Source: CBDHCC01 sp965261015
GTDB taxonomy: Bacteria; Pseudomonadota; Alphaproteobacteria; Sphingomonadales; Sphingomonadaceae
Direction: 5' to 3'
Length of the DNA stretch: 64,000 nt
Assembly (NCBI GenBank): GCA_965261015.1
Contig: CBDHCC010000001.1
Span: 868,001-932,000 of the forward strand
Shown piece after piece: positions 1-9,517 of the stretch. Position numbers and translations under genes: made by a program. The first letter of the stretch is position 1. Every line of letters starts with the position of its first letter. A model generated the notes under the pieces. It saw only the letters and a program-made list of their open reading frames with translations, was not told the origin of the DNA and ran no database searches.

Positions 1-636
1 GCGGCGAATTACGGCGGCGACGACGGCCGCGCGCGCGCCTTCACCGACCGCACGGGCATCGCCTCCTACAAATGGGACGTGGGCGACCACGCCGCCTGCG
101 TGGACGGGGTCAAGCGGGTGATGGGCGAGGTCGGGCCGGTCGACATCCTGGTGAACAACGCGGGCATCACGCGCGACGGCACGCTGATGAAGATGACGGC
201 CGACGACTGGAACGAGGTGATCCGGGTCAATCTGGGCGGTTGCTTCAACATGGCCAAGGCGTGCTTTCCGGGCATGCGGGAAAGGAAGTGGGGCCGCATC
301 GTCAATATCGGATCGATCAACGGGCAGGGCGGGCAATATGGCCAAGTGAACTACGCCGCCGCCAAGTCGGGGATCCACGGCTTCACCAAGGCCCTGGCGC
401 AGGAAGGCGCGCGGTCCGGCGTCACGGTGAACGCGGTGGCACCGGGCTATATCGACACCGACATGGTGGCCGCCGTGCCCGACGACGTGATGGACAAGAT
501 CGTGGCCAAGATCCCGGTTGGCCGGCTGGGCCAGGCCGACGAGATCGCCCGCGGCGTGGCCTTCCTGTGCGGCGAGGACGCCGGCTTCGTGACCGGATCG
601 ACGCTCTCGATCAATGGCGGGCAGCATATGTATTGA
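1..636 (+). CDS. phaB: Acetoacetyl-CoA reductase, 5' end outside window
   Basis: NADPH-dependent reduction of acetoacetyl-CoA to (R)-3-hydroxybutyryl-CoA, the monomer for polyhydroxybutyrate synthesis. The frame is open from base 1; 211 residues are visible and the N-terminal Rossmann glycine loop lies before the window. Visible SDR marks are the NNAG motif (about residue 52 of the fragment), the serine region GSINGQ, the catalytic YAAAK and the C-terminus NGGQHMY, which is typical of PhaB. Family assignment is firm; PhaB rather than FabG rests on the substrate-region text (GQGGQYGQ) and the ending. The phaZ and 3-hydroxybutyrate dehydrogenase genes in the same window fit a PHB-storing organism. 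Confidence 0.93.
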   Translation, partial: AANYGGDDGRARAFTDRTGIASYKWDVGDHAACVDGVKRVMGEVGPVDILVNNAGITRDGTLMKMTADDWNEVIRVNLGGCFNMAKACFPGMRERKWGRIVNIGSINGQGGQYGQVNYAAAKSGIHGFTKALAQEGARSGVTVNAVAPGYIDTDMVAAVPDDVMDKIVAKIPVGRLGQADEIARGVAFLCGEDAGFVTGSTLSINGGQHMY

Positions 637-788
637 GGGGGCGGGCGGCCTTTGTCCGAATTGCGGACATCCGCGTCGCGTCAGCCGTCCGAGCGGGGCG
701 GAGGGTGAGAAGGTCCGCTTTTCACAAAGAAACGCACGCACCCTGCTCCCCTCGCGACTCCCACCGCCCGTCCGCTAGGGGTGCTGCG

Positions 789-1055
789 ATGACGCCCCTC
801 TACGCCTCCGTCGTGAAACGGTCCGTCACGGTGGCGGGGCACGCCACGTCGATCACGCTGGAACCCGCCTTCTGGGCCGCGCTCGATCGGGCGGCCGGAG
901 AGGCGGGGTTGCCGCTGAACGCGGTCGTCGCGGCCGTGGACGCGGAGCGGCTGGAGGCGGCGGACCCGCCCAACCTGGCCTCCGCGCTGCGCCTGTGGCT
1001 GTTCGCTCGGGCCCGCGATCAGGACGGGTCGCCCGCGTCCTCCGGCAAGACGTAG
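789..1055 (+). CDS. Ribbon-helix-helix domain protein (RHH_4 type)
   Basis: An 88-residue protein resembling the short alphaproteobacterial ribbon-helix-helix family. The N-terminus (PLYASVVKRSVTVAGHATSI) is the beta strand, followed by the helix region around LEPAFWAALDRAA and a conserved tail NLASALRLWLF. These are putative DNA-binding regulators of unknown target. The ATG at 789 is chosen because the recognisable family sequence begins there; the same frame is open further upstream without similarity. Its 3' end overlaps, tail to tail, the end of the TonB-like gene on the other strand by 37 bp. Confidence 0.8.
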   Translation: MTPLYASVVKRSVTVAGHATSITLEPAFWAALDRAAGEAGLPLNAVVAAVDAERLEAADPPNLASALRLWLFARARDQDGSPASSGKT

Positions 1056-2129
1056 CGCACGAGCGTCGTGCAGCCGGTGGCACCGACCGGCGAGGGCGGC
1101 AGGGTCGCGCCCCGTAGGACGGCCTCCGCCTGTTCCCCGAACTCGGCGGCCGGTTCGGCCGTCACGGCCCGGACCTCTCCCACCGCGCCCCAGGGTGCCA
1201 CGTCGAACCGCACGACCGCCCAGCCTTCCAGCGACCGCCGACGCCACGCCTCCGGAAAGCGCAGCGTGGGCAGGGTCGCCCAGCGTCGGTCCGCGTCCCG
1301 GGGACAGCGCGCGTCGGCGGGCCTCAGCGCGTCCGGGTCGGGGGCGGGCGGTGCCGCCGTCGGCTCGCCGGGCGTGCGGTAGAACCAGCGCAGGCACCCC
1401 GCCTTCGCCTCGTCGTTCCAGCGGGATCGCTCGACGGCGTCGCGCGACTGCCGGTCCAATTCCGCATTCCCGCTGGACCCGATCACCCGAATCGCGCCGG
1501 GCCGTCCGTCCGCGTCCACGTCGAAGCGCAGCAGCGTGTGATCGGTCCCGCCCGCTGTGTGGGCGATGCGATCGAAATCCGGAAAGGCGAGCAGCCGCTG
1601 GCGCAGGACGTCGCACCGCGCGTCCGGCCCCGCCAGACGATCAAAGGCCGCCCGCCCGAGATCGCGCCCGCCCAGGCGCATCGGCTGGCCCAGCGCCACG
1701 AAGCGGACCAGCACGTCCGGGCGCGCCTGCTCGATCGGGACGACGACGGATCGGAACGTGACGGAGCACTGCGCCCGTTCCCCCGCCGGGAAGCGCCAGG
1801 TCGCAAAGGCCGGTGCCACGTCGGCGGACGGCGCGTAGGCGTTCTGGGTCCCGTCCGACTCGATCGACAGTGGGCGACCGTCGGCCGCGATGCGGAAGCG
1901 CAACGTGATCGGCGGGGCCAGCGACGAGCCGGCGACGCCGTTCGTCAGGCGCACGCTGCGCCCGGACGGCAGCGGAGCCTCGGTCCGCAGGGCAATCAGC
2001 GCCCGCCCGCCGCAGCGCACGGGTCCGGCCTCGTAGCTCACCAGCACCGGAACCGCCGGGTCGAGCCGCGGGCGCGACGAAGGTGGGCACGGCGAGCGGC
2101 ATCAGGGCCGCCAGGACAGCCTCCATCAT
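1019..2129 (-). CDS. TonB C-terminal-domain protein, apparent frameshift near the signal peptide
   Basis: Secreted or periplasmic protein built from what look like two or three TonB_C-like repeats (cores around LLRFDVDADGRPGAIRV and VVRFDVAPWGAVGEVRAV). The long frame runs 2047-1019 but its only near start is a GTG with no signal peptide. A better start, ATG at 2129-2127, overlaps the stop of the upstream gdh gene (ATGA) and encodes a signal-like MMEAVLAALMPLAVPTFVAP, but in another frame. The two frames overlap between about 2095 and 2047, and one base gained or lost there would join them. This is either a real inactivating mutation or a sequencing error. Function beyond the fold class is unknown. 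Confidence 0.65.
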
Positions 2130-5100
2130 CCCGCCCGGTTGAGCAGCACGCGCGCCTGGCTCGCCAACTGGGCCAGCATCGCGGGCGTCACCGCCGCCGC
2201 CGCCCGCGCGCTGTCGATCTGCCTGCGGAACTGGCGCACGCGGGGCGCCAGCGCCTCCAGCCAGCGTTCCACCGCCGCCTCCGGATCGCCGTCGCGGCCG
2301 CGCAGGAAGTCGAGCCGCATCTGCTGAAGGTCGCGCGCCAGGCCGGACAGCAGCAGCCGTTCCCACGGGTCGGAGGTCGGGATCGACTGGGCGCTCGTCT
2401 GCGCCCAATCCAGCCCCACCGCTTCGCCCAGTCGGGTGAAGGCGCGGGCCAGGGCGATCTCGTCGGTGCCGGACGACGCCGACAGGCTGGCCAGCCCGAT
2501 CGCGCCGTCCGCCGCATAGAGCCGCTTCAGCGCCGCCGCCAGGTCGGGTGCCGTGCCCGCGTCCAGTGCCGCGCGCTCGATGTCGGCCGCCTCCGCTCCC
2601 GCCGCGTCGGAGACTAGCCCGCCGGCCGCCTCGCACAACCGCTCGACCGGTCCGCGCAGCCGCTCCACCGCCTCGCCGACGCCCAGATGGCGGTCGGCCG
2701 AGCGCAGCAGGTCGGCGGTGTGCGCGCGAGCCGACGCGGCGGCGCGATCGAACAGCGCCAGCCGCGCGTCTTCGTCCACCGGCGTCTCGTCCAGGGCTTC
2801 CCAGATGGCCCGGACGCCCAGCAGGCGCTCGACCACCAGATAGGCGGCCGCCACCTCGCCCATGGCCGCTCCCTCTTCCTCCGCCAGTTCGAAGGGATGG
2901 ACGATGCCCAGGCGGTTCACCATCCGGTTCGCGACCTCCGTCGCCACGATCTCGGGCCGCAGCTGGTGGGTCAGCAGCGCGTCGGGGAAGCGGGCGCGCA
3001 GCGTGGGCGGAAAGGCGTCCAGCACCTCCGCGTCCATCGCCGGGTCGGCGGCCAGGTCGGTGCTTTCGACCGCGTCCTGCAGGACCAGCTTGGCCGTCGA
3101 CAGCAGCACGGCCAGTTCGGGCCTGGTCAGGCCCTCGCGGTCGCCGGCGCGGCGCAGCAGCTCGTCGTTCGCGGCCAGGCCCTCCACCTTGCGGTCCAGC
3201 GCGCCGTCCGCTTCGAACCGGTCGACTAGGCGCACGAAGCTGCCCGCCGCCTCGCGCGAACGTGCCGCGGCCACGGAGAGGGCGAGCGTCTGGAGGCGGT
3301 TGTCCTCCAACACCAGTTCGGCCACCTCGTCCGTCATTTCTTCCAACAGCGCGTTGCGGTCGCCGGGCGACAGGCGGCCCGCCTTGACCGGCTGTTGCAG
3401 GGCGATCTTGATGTTCACCTCGTTGTCCGAACAGTCGACGCCGGCCGAATTGTCGATGAAATCGGTGTTGATCGACCCGCCGCCGCGCGCGAAGGCGATG
3501 CGGCCGGCCTGGGTCACGGCCAGGTTCGCGCCCTCGCCGATCACGGTCGCGCCCAGCGTCTCCGCATCCACGCGCAGGCGATCGTTGAGCGGGTCGCCGA
3601 CCGCGGCGTTGTTCTCGGCGGCGGCCTTGACGTAAGTGCCGATGCCGCCGAACCACAACAGGTCGACCCGCATCGCCAGGATGGCGGAGATCAGGTCGGC
3701 GGGCTCCATCGACTCCGCCTCCGTCCCCAGCAGCCGGCGCACCTCGGGCGACAGCGGCACCGTCTTGTCGGCGCGCGACCACACCCCGCCGCCGGTGGAG
3801 ATCCGTCCGGCGTCGTAATCGGACCAGGACGAACGCGGCAGGTCGAACAGGCGCTTGCGCTCCGCCCAGCTGGCGGCCGGATCGGGATCGGGGTCCAGGA
3901 AGATGTGGCGGTGGTCGAAGGCGGCGACCAGCTTCAGCGATCGCGACAGCAGCATCCCGTTGCCGAACACGTCGCCCGACATATCGCCGACGCCCGCGAC
4001 CGTCACGGCGTCGGTCTGCACGTCCACGCCGCGCTCGCGGAAATGGCGCTGCACGCTGATCCAGGCACCGCGCGCGGTGATCGCCATCGCCTTGTGATCA
4101 TATCCGTGGCTGCCACCCGACGCGAAGGCGTCGCCCAGCCAGTAGTCGGCCCCTTCGGCCAGCGCATTGGCGGTGTCGGAAAAGCTCGCCGTGCCCTTGT
4201 CGGCGGCGACCACGAAATAGGGGTCGTCGCCGTCCCGCACGACCACGCCGTCCGGGTGAACGACCCGCCCGTCGGCCAGCGTGTCGGTGATCGACAGGAG
4301 CGAGCGGATATAGACCTTGTATGCCTCGCGTCCCTCGGTGGCCCAGGCGTCGCGATCGACGGCGGGGTCGGGCAGCGCCTTCGGGTAGAAGCCGCCCTTA
4401 GCGCCCGTCGGCACGATGACGGCGTTCTTGACCCGCTGCGCTTTCATCAGGCCCAGCACCTCGGTGCGGAAGTCGTCGCGGCGATCGGACCAGCGGATGC
4501 CGCCGCGCGCCACCGGCCCGGCGCGCAGGTGGATGCCCTCCACCCGAGGCGAATAGACCCACACCTCGCGCCAGGGCAGCGGGGCGGGCAGGCCGGGGAC
4601 GAGCGCGGAATCGAGCTTGAAGGCCAGCGCCTCGCCCTCGTCCAACGTGTAGGCGTTGGAGCGCAGGCACGCCTCCACCACCGCCAGCAGGCGGCGCAGG
4701 ATACGGTCGTCGTCGATCGCCTCCACCGCCGCCAGCCCGGATGTGAGCACCGACTGCACCGTGCGCTCCAGCTCGACCTGGCCGTGCGCGCGCGCGGGGT
4801 CGTGGCGCGCGGCGAACAGGGTGACGATGGCGCGCGTCACCTCCGGCGACCGGGCGAGCGCGTCGACCACGGTGACCAGGCCGTAGGTCAGTCCGGTCTG
4901 ACGCAGATAGCGGAACCAGGCGCGCACCAGGACGGCCTGGGTCGGCTGCAGGCCGGCCGCGATCACCAGCCGGTTGAACTCGTCATTCTCCGCCGTGCCC
5001 TTCAGCACCGCCTCGATCGCCCCCTCGATCTCCGCGGCACGGTCGAGCAACCGGGCGGTCTCCACCCCGTCCGCGCTCTCCAGCGCGAAATCGTGGATCG

Positions 5101-6778
5101 TGCCCGGCGTTTCTCCGTCCAGCTCCGTCGGCACCTCGCCCATCACGCGAAAGCCGAAATCCTCGAGCGCCGGCACCACGTCGGACAGGGGCACGGAACC
5201 GCCAAGCCGATAGAGCTTCAGCCGCAGGCCGTGCGGGTTGGCGTCCGTGGGCCGGCGATAGAGGCGCACCGACCGGTCGTCGGGTCCGTCCAGGCGCGAC
5301 AGCCGACGGGAATCGCGCGCGGCCTCTTCGGGGCCATAGTGGGTGCGGTAGCCTTCCGGGAACGCCTCGCCGAAGCGCAGCGCCAGGCGCGCCGCCTCGC
5401 CCTCGCCGCCGATCAGCCCCAGCTCACGCTCGAAGGCGGGCAACCATCCGCGCACCATGGCCTTCAGCGACTGGTCGCACGCCTCCGCGTCCAGCACGCG
5501 GTCGGCGGTCCGCCGGTCGATGGTGTAGCGCAAGAGCGCCACCGTGCCGTCCGTCAGTTCGACCGTCCAGTTGATGATCGGGCCGCCCGCGGCCTCTTCC
5601 AGCATCGCGCCGATCTGTCGCCGACGTCGCGTCGACAGGTCGTCGCGCGGTAGCCAGACGAAGGCGAACAGGTGTCGACCGAGCGCGCTCTCCACGAGCA
5701 GCAATTTGGGGCGCGGGCGGTCGGTGACCGACATGGCGGTCAGCGCCGTCTCCTCCATCGCCGCGTCGTCGAAGGCGATCAGCAGATCGTGGGGCAGCGA
5801 GGACACGGCGTGGACCAGGGCCTTGCCCGTATGACCCGCCGGGTCGAAGCCGAAGCGACGTTCCAGCCGGCCGAGCGTCTGGCGCAGCACCGGCACACGG
5901 TCGGGCTGCGTGTTGAGCGCGGACGAGGTCCACAGGCCCGAATGCAGGCTGACCGCGGTCGTCCGGCCACCCTCGCGCACCGGCAGCAGGATGAGGTCGA
6001 GCGGTGCGCGGCGGTGCACGGTGGACAGCTGGTTCGACTTCAACAGCAGGACCGACCGGTCCGCCTCCGCGTCGAACCATTCGAACGCCCGGTCGATCGT
6101 GGCGTCGGCGAGCAACGGCGCGCGGTCGCCCGACGCGATGCCCAGCCGTTCGCCGCGCGTGCCGTCGCGCCCGCGCCGTTCGTGGCCCAGCAGGGTGAAG
6201 TGCCGCTCTCCGAACCATTGCAGCAGGGCGGCCGTCTCTTCGCTGGCGGAGCGGGCGGCGTCGGCGGACATCGCGTCCGTCATCGCCCGCCAGTCGCGCA
6301 CGGCCGCGCGGACGTCCGACAAGGTCGCGTCCAGTTCCTGTTCCAGGGCCTGGCGCACCGCGGAGTCCGCCCGATCGGTCTCCATGTAGATGATGGATTC
6401 GCAAGCGCCGTCCTTCGTCCCCAGCGCAACCACCGCGCCGTCCGCCGCGCGCTCGACGCCGGTGACGGGGTGCAGCAAGCGGTCGATCACCAGCCCGTGA
6501 TTGGCGAGCGTCGCCGCGACCGAGTCGACCAGGAAGGGCACGTCGTCGTTCACCAGCGCCAGCCGCATCTGCCGGCGCGTGTCTTGGTGTCGGAAGGTCT
6601 CGATCGCGATGGCGGCCTGGCCGGGGCGGCGGGTGGCGAGGGTGTCGGCGACGAAGCGCGCGGCGTCCGCCCGCGCCTGGCCGCCGAACCCCTCAAGCTC
6701 GCCGGGCAGCGCGCCCTTCACCAAAAGATCCGCGACGGCGTGGTCGTCCACCGGCGCCTGCTGCGCTGCCTCAGTCAT
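2126..6778 (-). CDS. gdhB: NAD-specific glutamate dehydrogenase, large (GDH-180) type
   Basis: Oxidises L-glutamate to 2-oxoglutarate and ammonium with NAD, a catabolic entry into the TCA cycle. The product is 1550 residues, normal for the large bacterial class. It has an N-terminal half with ACT-like regulatory regions, then the dehydrogenase core containing RWSDRRDDFRTEVLGLMKAQ, the lysine-rich stretch GAKGGFYPKALPDP and the NAD-domain region GVGDMSGDVFGNGMLLSR, followed by a long helical C-terminus. The ATG at 6778 is the first start of the conserved N-terminus. The stop overlaps the start of the TonB-like gene, suggesting co-translation. Symbol usage varies (gdhB, gdh2). Confidence 0.95.
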   Translation of the reverse strand: MTEAAQQAPVDDHAVADLLVKGALPGELEGFGGQARADAARFVADTLATRRPGQAAIAIETFRHQDTRRQMRLALVNDDVPFLVDSVAATLANHGLVIDRLLHPVTGVERAADGAVVALGTKDGACESIIYMETDRADSAVRQALEQELDATLSDVRAAVRDWRAMTDAMSADAARSASEETAALLQWFGERHFTLLGHERRGRDGTRGERLGIASGDRAPLLADATIDRAFEWFDAEADRSVLLLKSNQLSTVHRRAPLDLILLPVREGGRTTAVSLHSGLWTSSALNTQPDRVPVLRQTLGRLERRFGFDPAGHTGKALVHAVSSLPHDLLIAFDDAAMEETALTAMSVTDRPRPKLLLVESALGRHLFAFVWLPRDDLSTRRRRQIGAMLEEAAGGPIINWTVELTDGTVALLRYTIDRRTADRVLDAEACDQSLKAMVRGWLPAFERELGLIGGEGEAARLALRFGEAFPEGYRTHYGPEEAARDSRRLSRLDGPDDRSVRLYRRPTDANPHGLRLKLYRLGGSVPLSDVVPALEDFGFRVMGEVPTELDGETPGTIHDFALESADGVETARLLDRAAEIEGAIEAVLKGTAENDEFNRLVIAAGLQPTQAVLVRAWFRYLRQTGLTYGLVTVVDALARSPEVTRAIVTLFAARHDPARAHGQVELERTVQSVLTSGLAAVEAIDDDRILRRLLAVVEACLRSNAYTLDEGEALAFKLDSALVPGLPAPLPWREVWVYSPRVEGIHLRAGPVARGGIRWSDRRDDFRTEVLGLMKAQRVKNAVIVPTGAKGGFYPKALPDPAVDRDAWATEGREAYKVYIRSLLSITDTLADGRVVHPDGVVVRDGDDPYFVVAADKGTASFSDTANALAEGADYWLGDAFASGGSHGYDHKAMAITARGAWISVQRHFRERGVDVQTDAVTVAGVGDMSGDVFGNGMLLSRSLKLVAAFDHRHIFLDPDPDPAASWAERKRLFDLPRSSWSDYDAGRISTGGGVWSRADKTVPLSPEVRRLLGTEAESMEPADLISAILAMRVDLLWFGGIGTYVKAAAENNAAVGDPLNDRLRVDAETLGATVIGEGANLAVTQAGRIAFARGGGSINTDFIDNSAGVDCSDNEVNIKIALQQPVKAGRLSPGDRNALLEEMTDEVAELVLEDNRLQTLALSVAAARSREAAGSFVRLVDRFEADGALDRKVEGLAANDELLRRAGDREGLTRPELAVLLSTAKLVLQDAVESTDLAADPAMDAEVLDAFPPTLRARFPDALLTHQLRPEIVATEVANRMVNRLGIVHPFELAEEEGAAMGEVAAAYLVVERLLGVRAIWEALDETPVDEDARLALFDRAAASARAHTADLLRSADRHLGVGEAVERLRGPVERLCEAAGGLVSDAAGAEAADIERAALDAGTAPDLAAALKRLYAADGAIGLASLSASSGTDEIALARAFTRLGEAVGLDWAQTSAQSIPTSDPWERLLLSGLARDLQQMRLDFLRGRDGDPEAAVERWLEALAPRVRQFRRQIDSARAAAAVTPAMLAQLASQARVLLNRAG

Positions 6779-6841
6779 GTCCGCTCCTGGATCGTGTTCG
6801 TCGTCGTTATCGGGCCGCTATGGCCCCCGTCCGGCCCGGCC

Positions 6842-7447
6842 TCAAGTGGCCGCCGGTGCCCCGGCCCGAACCGGCTCGCCGGTCGGTCGTTCGTGCGTGC
6901 CGACGACCACGCCGACCGCGAGCACGCGACCCTCCAGCGCCTCCAGCAGCGCGCCGCGGCCGGGATCGGGGTCCAGCGGCAAGGGTTCGGACAGCGCGAA
7001 CAGCTGGAACACATAATCGTGCGGCCCGTGGCCCGTGGGCGGGTCCGGCGGCAGCCAGCCGGTGCGGCCGTAGCTGTTCGTGCCGGTGTCCGCGCCTCCG
7101 TTGGCCGCGATGGCGCCGCGCGGCAGCCCGTGGTCGTCCGGACCCAGGTTCCACACGATGCCGTGGACCAGCGGATCGGGGGTGGGCGCGTCCGGATCCT
7201 CCACGATCAGGGCGAAGCCGGCGGTGCCGGCGGGTCCCGCCTCCCACGCCAGCGGCGGCGAGGTGCCGTCGCCGTCCGCCGTCGTCCAGATCGGCAGCGG
7301 CCCGCCCGCCGCGAAGGCCGGGCTGGTCAGACGCAGCGCGTTGTCGGCCCCGGCCGCGCCGACCAGGCGGGCGGCGGCCAGCTTGTCATGACCGGCCCGC
7401 ACGCCCTTCAAAGCATCGCCCAGCCAGCCGGGCAGGTGTTCCAACAT
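6842..7447 (-). CDS. YbhB/YbcL-type PEBP (Raf kinase inhibitor-like) protein
   Basis: A 201-residue protein of the phosphatidylethanolamine-binding family. The ligand-pocket motifs are visible: LIVEDPDAPTPDP followed by the histidine/tryptophan motif HGIVWNL, and later GRTGWLPPDPPTGHGPHDYVFQLFAL. It has about 40 extra N-terminal residues (LEHLPGWLGDALKGVRAGHD) often seen in alphaproteobacterial homologues. No signal peptide is evident, so it is probably cytoplasmic. The physiological ligand of bacterial members is unknown. It lies 63 bp upstream of gdh on the same strand and could share its transcript. Confidence 0.9.
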   Translation of the reverse strand: MLEHLPGWLGDALKGVRAGHDKLAAARLVGAAGADNALRLTSPAFAAGGPLPIWTTADGDGTSPPLAWEAGPAGTAGFALIVEDPDAPTPDPLVHGIVWNLGPDDHGLPRGAIAANGGADTGTNSYGRTGWLPPDPPTGHGPHDYVFQLFALSEPLPLDPDPGRGALLEALEGRVLAVGVVVGTHERPTGEPVRAGAPAAT

Positions 7448-7550
7448 ATCGGGTCTCCTCCGCCCCTCAAGCGTTCGAGCGCGCCGAAGTGTCCGGCGGC
7501 GTGGTCCGGGTCACGGAACCGCGTCCCCCCGCCAAGGCTTGTGAGCGCAG

Positions 7551-7970
7551 ATGACCGACCTCACCCGCTTCGTCGCCGCGCAGGACGGCACCTTCACCCA
7601 GGCGCTCGCCGAACTGACCGCCGGCAAGAAGACGGGCCATTGGGTCTGGTGGGTCTTCCCCCAGCTCGCGGGGCTGGGCACGTCCGCCACGGCGGAGCGC
7701 TATGGCCTGGCCGGGCTAGACGAGGCAAAGGCCTATTCGGCGCATCCGGTGCTGGGTCCGCGATTGAAGCAGGCGACCGAGGCGGTCGTCGCCCACGGCG
7801 ATCCGGTCGCCGTGCTGGGCGAGCTGGACGCGACGAAGCTGCGGTCCTGCCTGACCCTCTTCGAGGCGGTGGGTGGTCGCCAATTTCCCGCCCCCGCGCT
7901 GGACCGGCTGTTTGGCGGACAGCGGGACGACGCGACCCTGAAGCTGCTGGAGGAGGCCGATGCTGGCTGA
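7551..7970 (+). CDS. DUF1810 domain protein
   Basis: A 139-residue member of DUF1810, recognisable from the opening LTRFVAAQDGTFTQALAELT, the motif GHWVWWVFPQLAGLG, and SAHPVLGPRL followed by LGELDATKLRSCLTLFEAV. The family is conserved but has no established activity. It is the first gene of a tightly packed trio; the next gene starts inside its last codons (11-bp overlap), suggesting translational coupling. Divergent from the PEBP gene. Confidence 0.9.
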   Translation: MTDLTRFVAAQDGTFTQALAELTAGKKTGHWVWWVFPQLAGLGTSATAERYGLAGLDEAKAYSAHPVLGPRLKQATEAVVAHGDPVAVLGELDATKLRSCLTLFEAVGGRQFPAPALDRLFGGQRDDATLKLLEEADAG

Positions 7971-8358
7971 AGGCTTCGGCGTCACCTCCGCGATCCTGCT
8001 GGTCACCCGCGCGGTCGAGGCGGTGGGGTTCGGCGTCATCATCGTGGGGCTGGTGTCCGCGATGGCGGTCTATGGCCGCCGCCTGGCGGTCGGGCAGGAC
8101 CGAGAGGGGGCGTTCCACGCGCTCCGCTCCAACCTCGGCCGGGCCATCCTCTTGGGGCTGGAGCTGCTGGTCGCGGCCGACATCATCAACACGGTCGCCG
8201 TCGAGCCGACGGTCGAATCCGTGCTGGTCCTGGCGGGCATCGTCGCGATCCGGACCTTCCTGTCCTTTTCGCTGGAGATCGAGATCGAGGGGAAGCTGCC
8301 CTGGCGCCGCGCCGACCTGCCGGGTGCCACCAACCGCGCCACGGAGGAACCCGCATGA
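7960..8358 (+). CDS. DUF1622 inner-membrane protein
   Basis: A 132-residue protein with three predicted membrane segments (about residues 10-38, 60-80 and 86-105). It matches DUF1622 through GFGVIIVGLVSAMAVYGR, the loop FHALRSNLGRAILLGLELLVAADIINTVAV, and VLAGIVAIRTFLSFSLEIEIEG. No biochemical role is known. Its start overlaps the DUF1810 gene and its stop overlaps the next gene (ATGA), so the three are probably one operon. Confidence 0.9.
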   Translation: MLAEGFGVTSAILLVTRAVEAVGFGVIIVGLVSAMAVYGRRLAVGQDREGAFHALRSNLGRAILLGLELLVAADIINTVAVEPTVESVLVLAGIVAIRTFLSFSLEIEIEGKLPWRRADLPGATNRATEEPA

Positions 8359-8996
8359 GCGAGAGCGCCAAACGCACCGATCCCGACCTGTGGGAGCGGG
8401 TGAAGGACGAGATCACGAAGGGCGACAAGGGCGGCGATCCCGGCGAATGGTCGGCCCGCAAGGCGCAGATGAGTGTCGCCGAGTACAAGCGGCGCGGCGG
8501 CGGCTATGACGAGAGCGGCCCGTCGCAGGACGAGACCTCGCTACACGAATGGACGGAGGCGGACTGGGGCACCCGGTCGGGCGAGGAGTCCGGCGACACG
8601 GGCGAACGCTATCTGCCCAAGCGCGTCCGCATGTTGCTGACCGACGACGAATACCGCCGCACGACCGGCAAGAAGCGTCGCGACACGGCGGAGGGGGATC
8701 AGTTCTCCGATCAGCCCGACGATGTCGCCGACAAGATCGCGCGCATCCGCGAGCACGGACCCACTAAGGCGATGCTGGACGAGCGCGCCCGGGAATTGGA
8801 GATCGAGGGTCGCTCGACGATGGACAAGGACGCGCTGCTCGACGCGATCGAGGCCGCGACGGACGCGCGCGACGCCGACGACGACGCGCTGGCCGACAAG
8901 ACGAAGGACGAGCTGTACGAGATGGCGCAGGAAGCGGGCATCGACGGGCGGTCCAAGATGAACAAGGCCGGGCTGGTGCGCGCCTTGCGGGGGTGA
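8355..8996 (+). CDS. DUF5872 protein with Rho_N/SAP-like C-terminus
   Basis: A 213-residue, very hydrophilic cytoplasmic protein. The N-terminus (DPDLWERVKDEITKGDKGGD, then EWSARKAQMSVAEYKRRGGGY) matches DUF5872, a short family often associated with nucleic-acid-related small proteins. The C-terminal 80 residues contain two helix-extended-helix repeats of Rho_N/SAP type: ARELEIEGRSTMDKDALLDAI and MAQEAGIDGRSKMNKAGLVRAL. That suggests binding to DNA or RNA. Function unknown; starts with ATGA coupling to the DUF1622 gene. Confidence 0.85.
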   Translation: MSESAKRTDPDLWERVKDEITKGDKGGDPGEWSARKAQMSVAEYKRRGGGYDESGPSQDETSLHEWTEADWGTRSGEESGDTGERYLPKRVRMLLTDDEYRRTTGKKRRDTAEGDQFSDQPDDVADKIARIREHGPTKAMLDERARELEIEGRSTMDKDALLDAIEAATDARDADDDALADKTKDELYEMAQEAGIDGRSKMNKAGLVRALRG

Positions 8997-9062
8997 TGCG
9001 GGTCGACCGGACCCGGCGCGTGGCCCGCGCGTTCCCCTCGCTCACCCATCAGGAGACTGCCG

Positions 9063-9479
9063 ATGCCCGCCCCCAAACGCTTCGCCGACCTGGCCGACCA
9101 GATGGCCCGCATGGACATCGCCATCCTGTCGACCGTCACGTCCGACGGTTCGATCGCCGGACGGCCGATGTCGAATAACGCGGAGGTCGAATATGACGGC
9201 ACCTCGCATTATTTCGCGCTCGCCGACACCCGCACCGTCTCAGACGTGGAGGCGAACCCCCATGTCGGCCTGGGCTTCCAGAGCGATGGCTTCTGGTTGG
9301 CGGTCGAAGGCAAGGCGCAGATCGTGCGCGACAAGGCGGCGTTTCGGGATCATTGGACGCCCGATCTGGACAAGTGGTTCAAGGACGGCATCGACACGGA
9401 CGGCCTGACGCTGGTGAAGGTCGTGGCCGACCGCGCGCACTATTGGGATGGCCGCGACGAGGGCGAGATCACCGTGTGA
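9063..9479 (+). CDS. PNPOx-like flavin/general stress protein
   Basis: A 138-residue split-barrel protein of the pyridoxamine 5'-phosphate oxidase-like superfamily (general stress protein 26 group). Markers are LADQMARMDIAILSTVTSDG, GRPMSNN, the YFALADTR strand and VGLGFQSDGFWLAVEGKAQI. Family members bind FMN, F420 or heme; nothing here selects the cofactor. A second, distinct PNPOx-like gene lies at 17156-17635. The start is preceded by a purine-rich stretch (caggagactgcc). Confidence 0.87.
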   Translation: MPAPKRFADLADQMARMDIAILSTVTSDGSIAGRPMSNNAEVEYDGTSHYFALADTRTVSDVEANPHVGLGFQSDGFWLAVEGKAQIVRDKAAFRDHWTPDLDKWFKDGIDTDGLTLVKVVADRAHYWDGRDEGEITV

Positions 9480-9517
9480 GGGGCACGCGCCGGCCGAAGC
9501 GCAATCTGCGGACGGCT

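Noticed and set aside
654..668. Small hairpin gtccg-aattg-cggac after phaB as a terminator
   Set aside because: The stem is only five base pairs and no T-run follows.
1641..2129. The alternative frame from the ATG at 2129 as a complete independent gene
   Set aside because: After the signal-like start it turns into proline/arginine shadow text; the conserved domain is in the other frame.
3395..5653. A 752-codon open frame antisense to gdh
   Set aside because: The translation has low-complexity HRQ-rich text without motifs, while the gdh frame is fully conserved.
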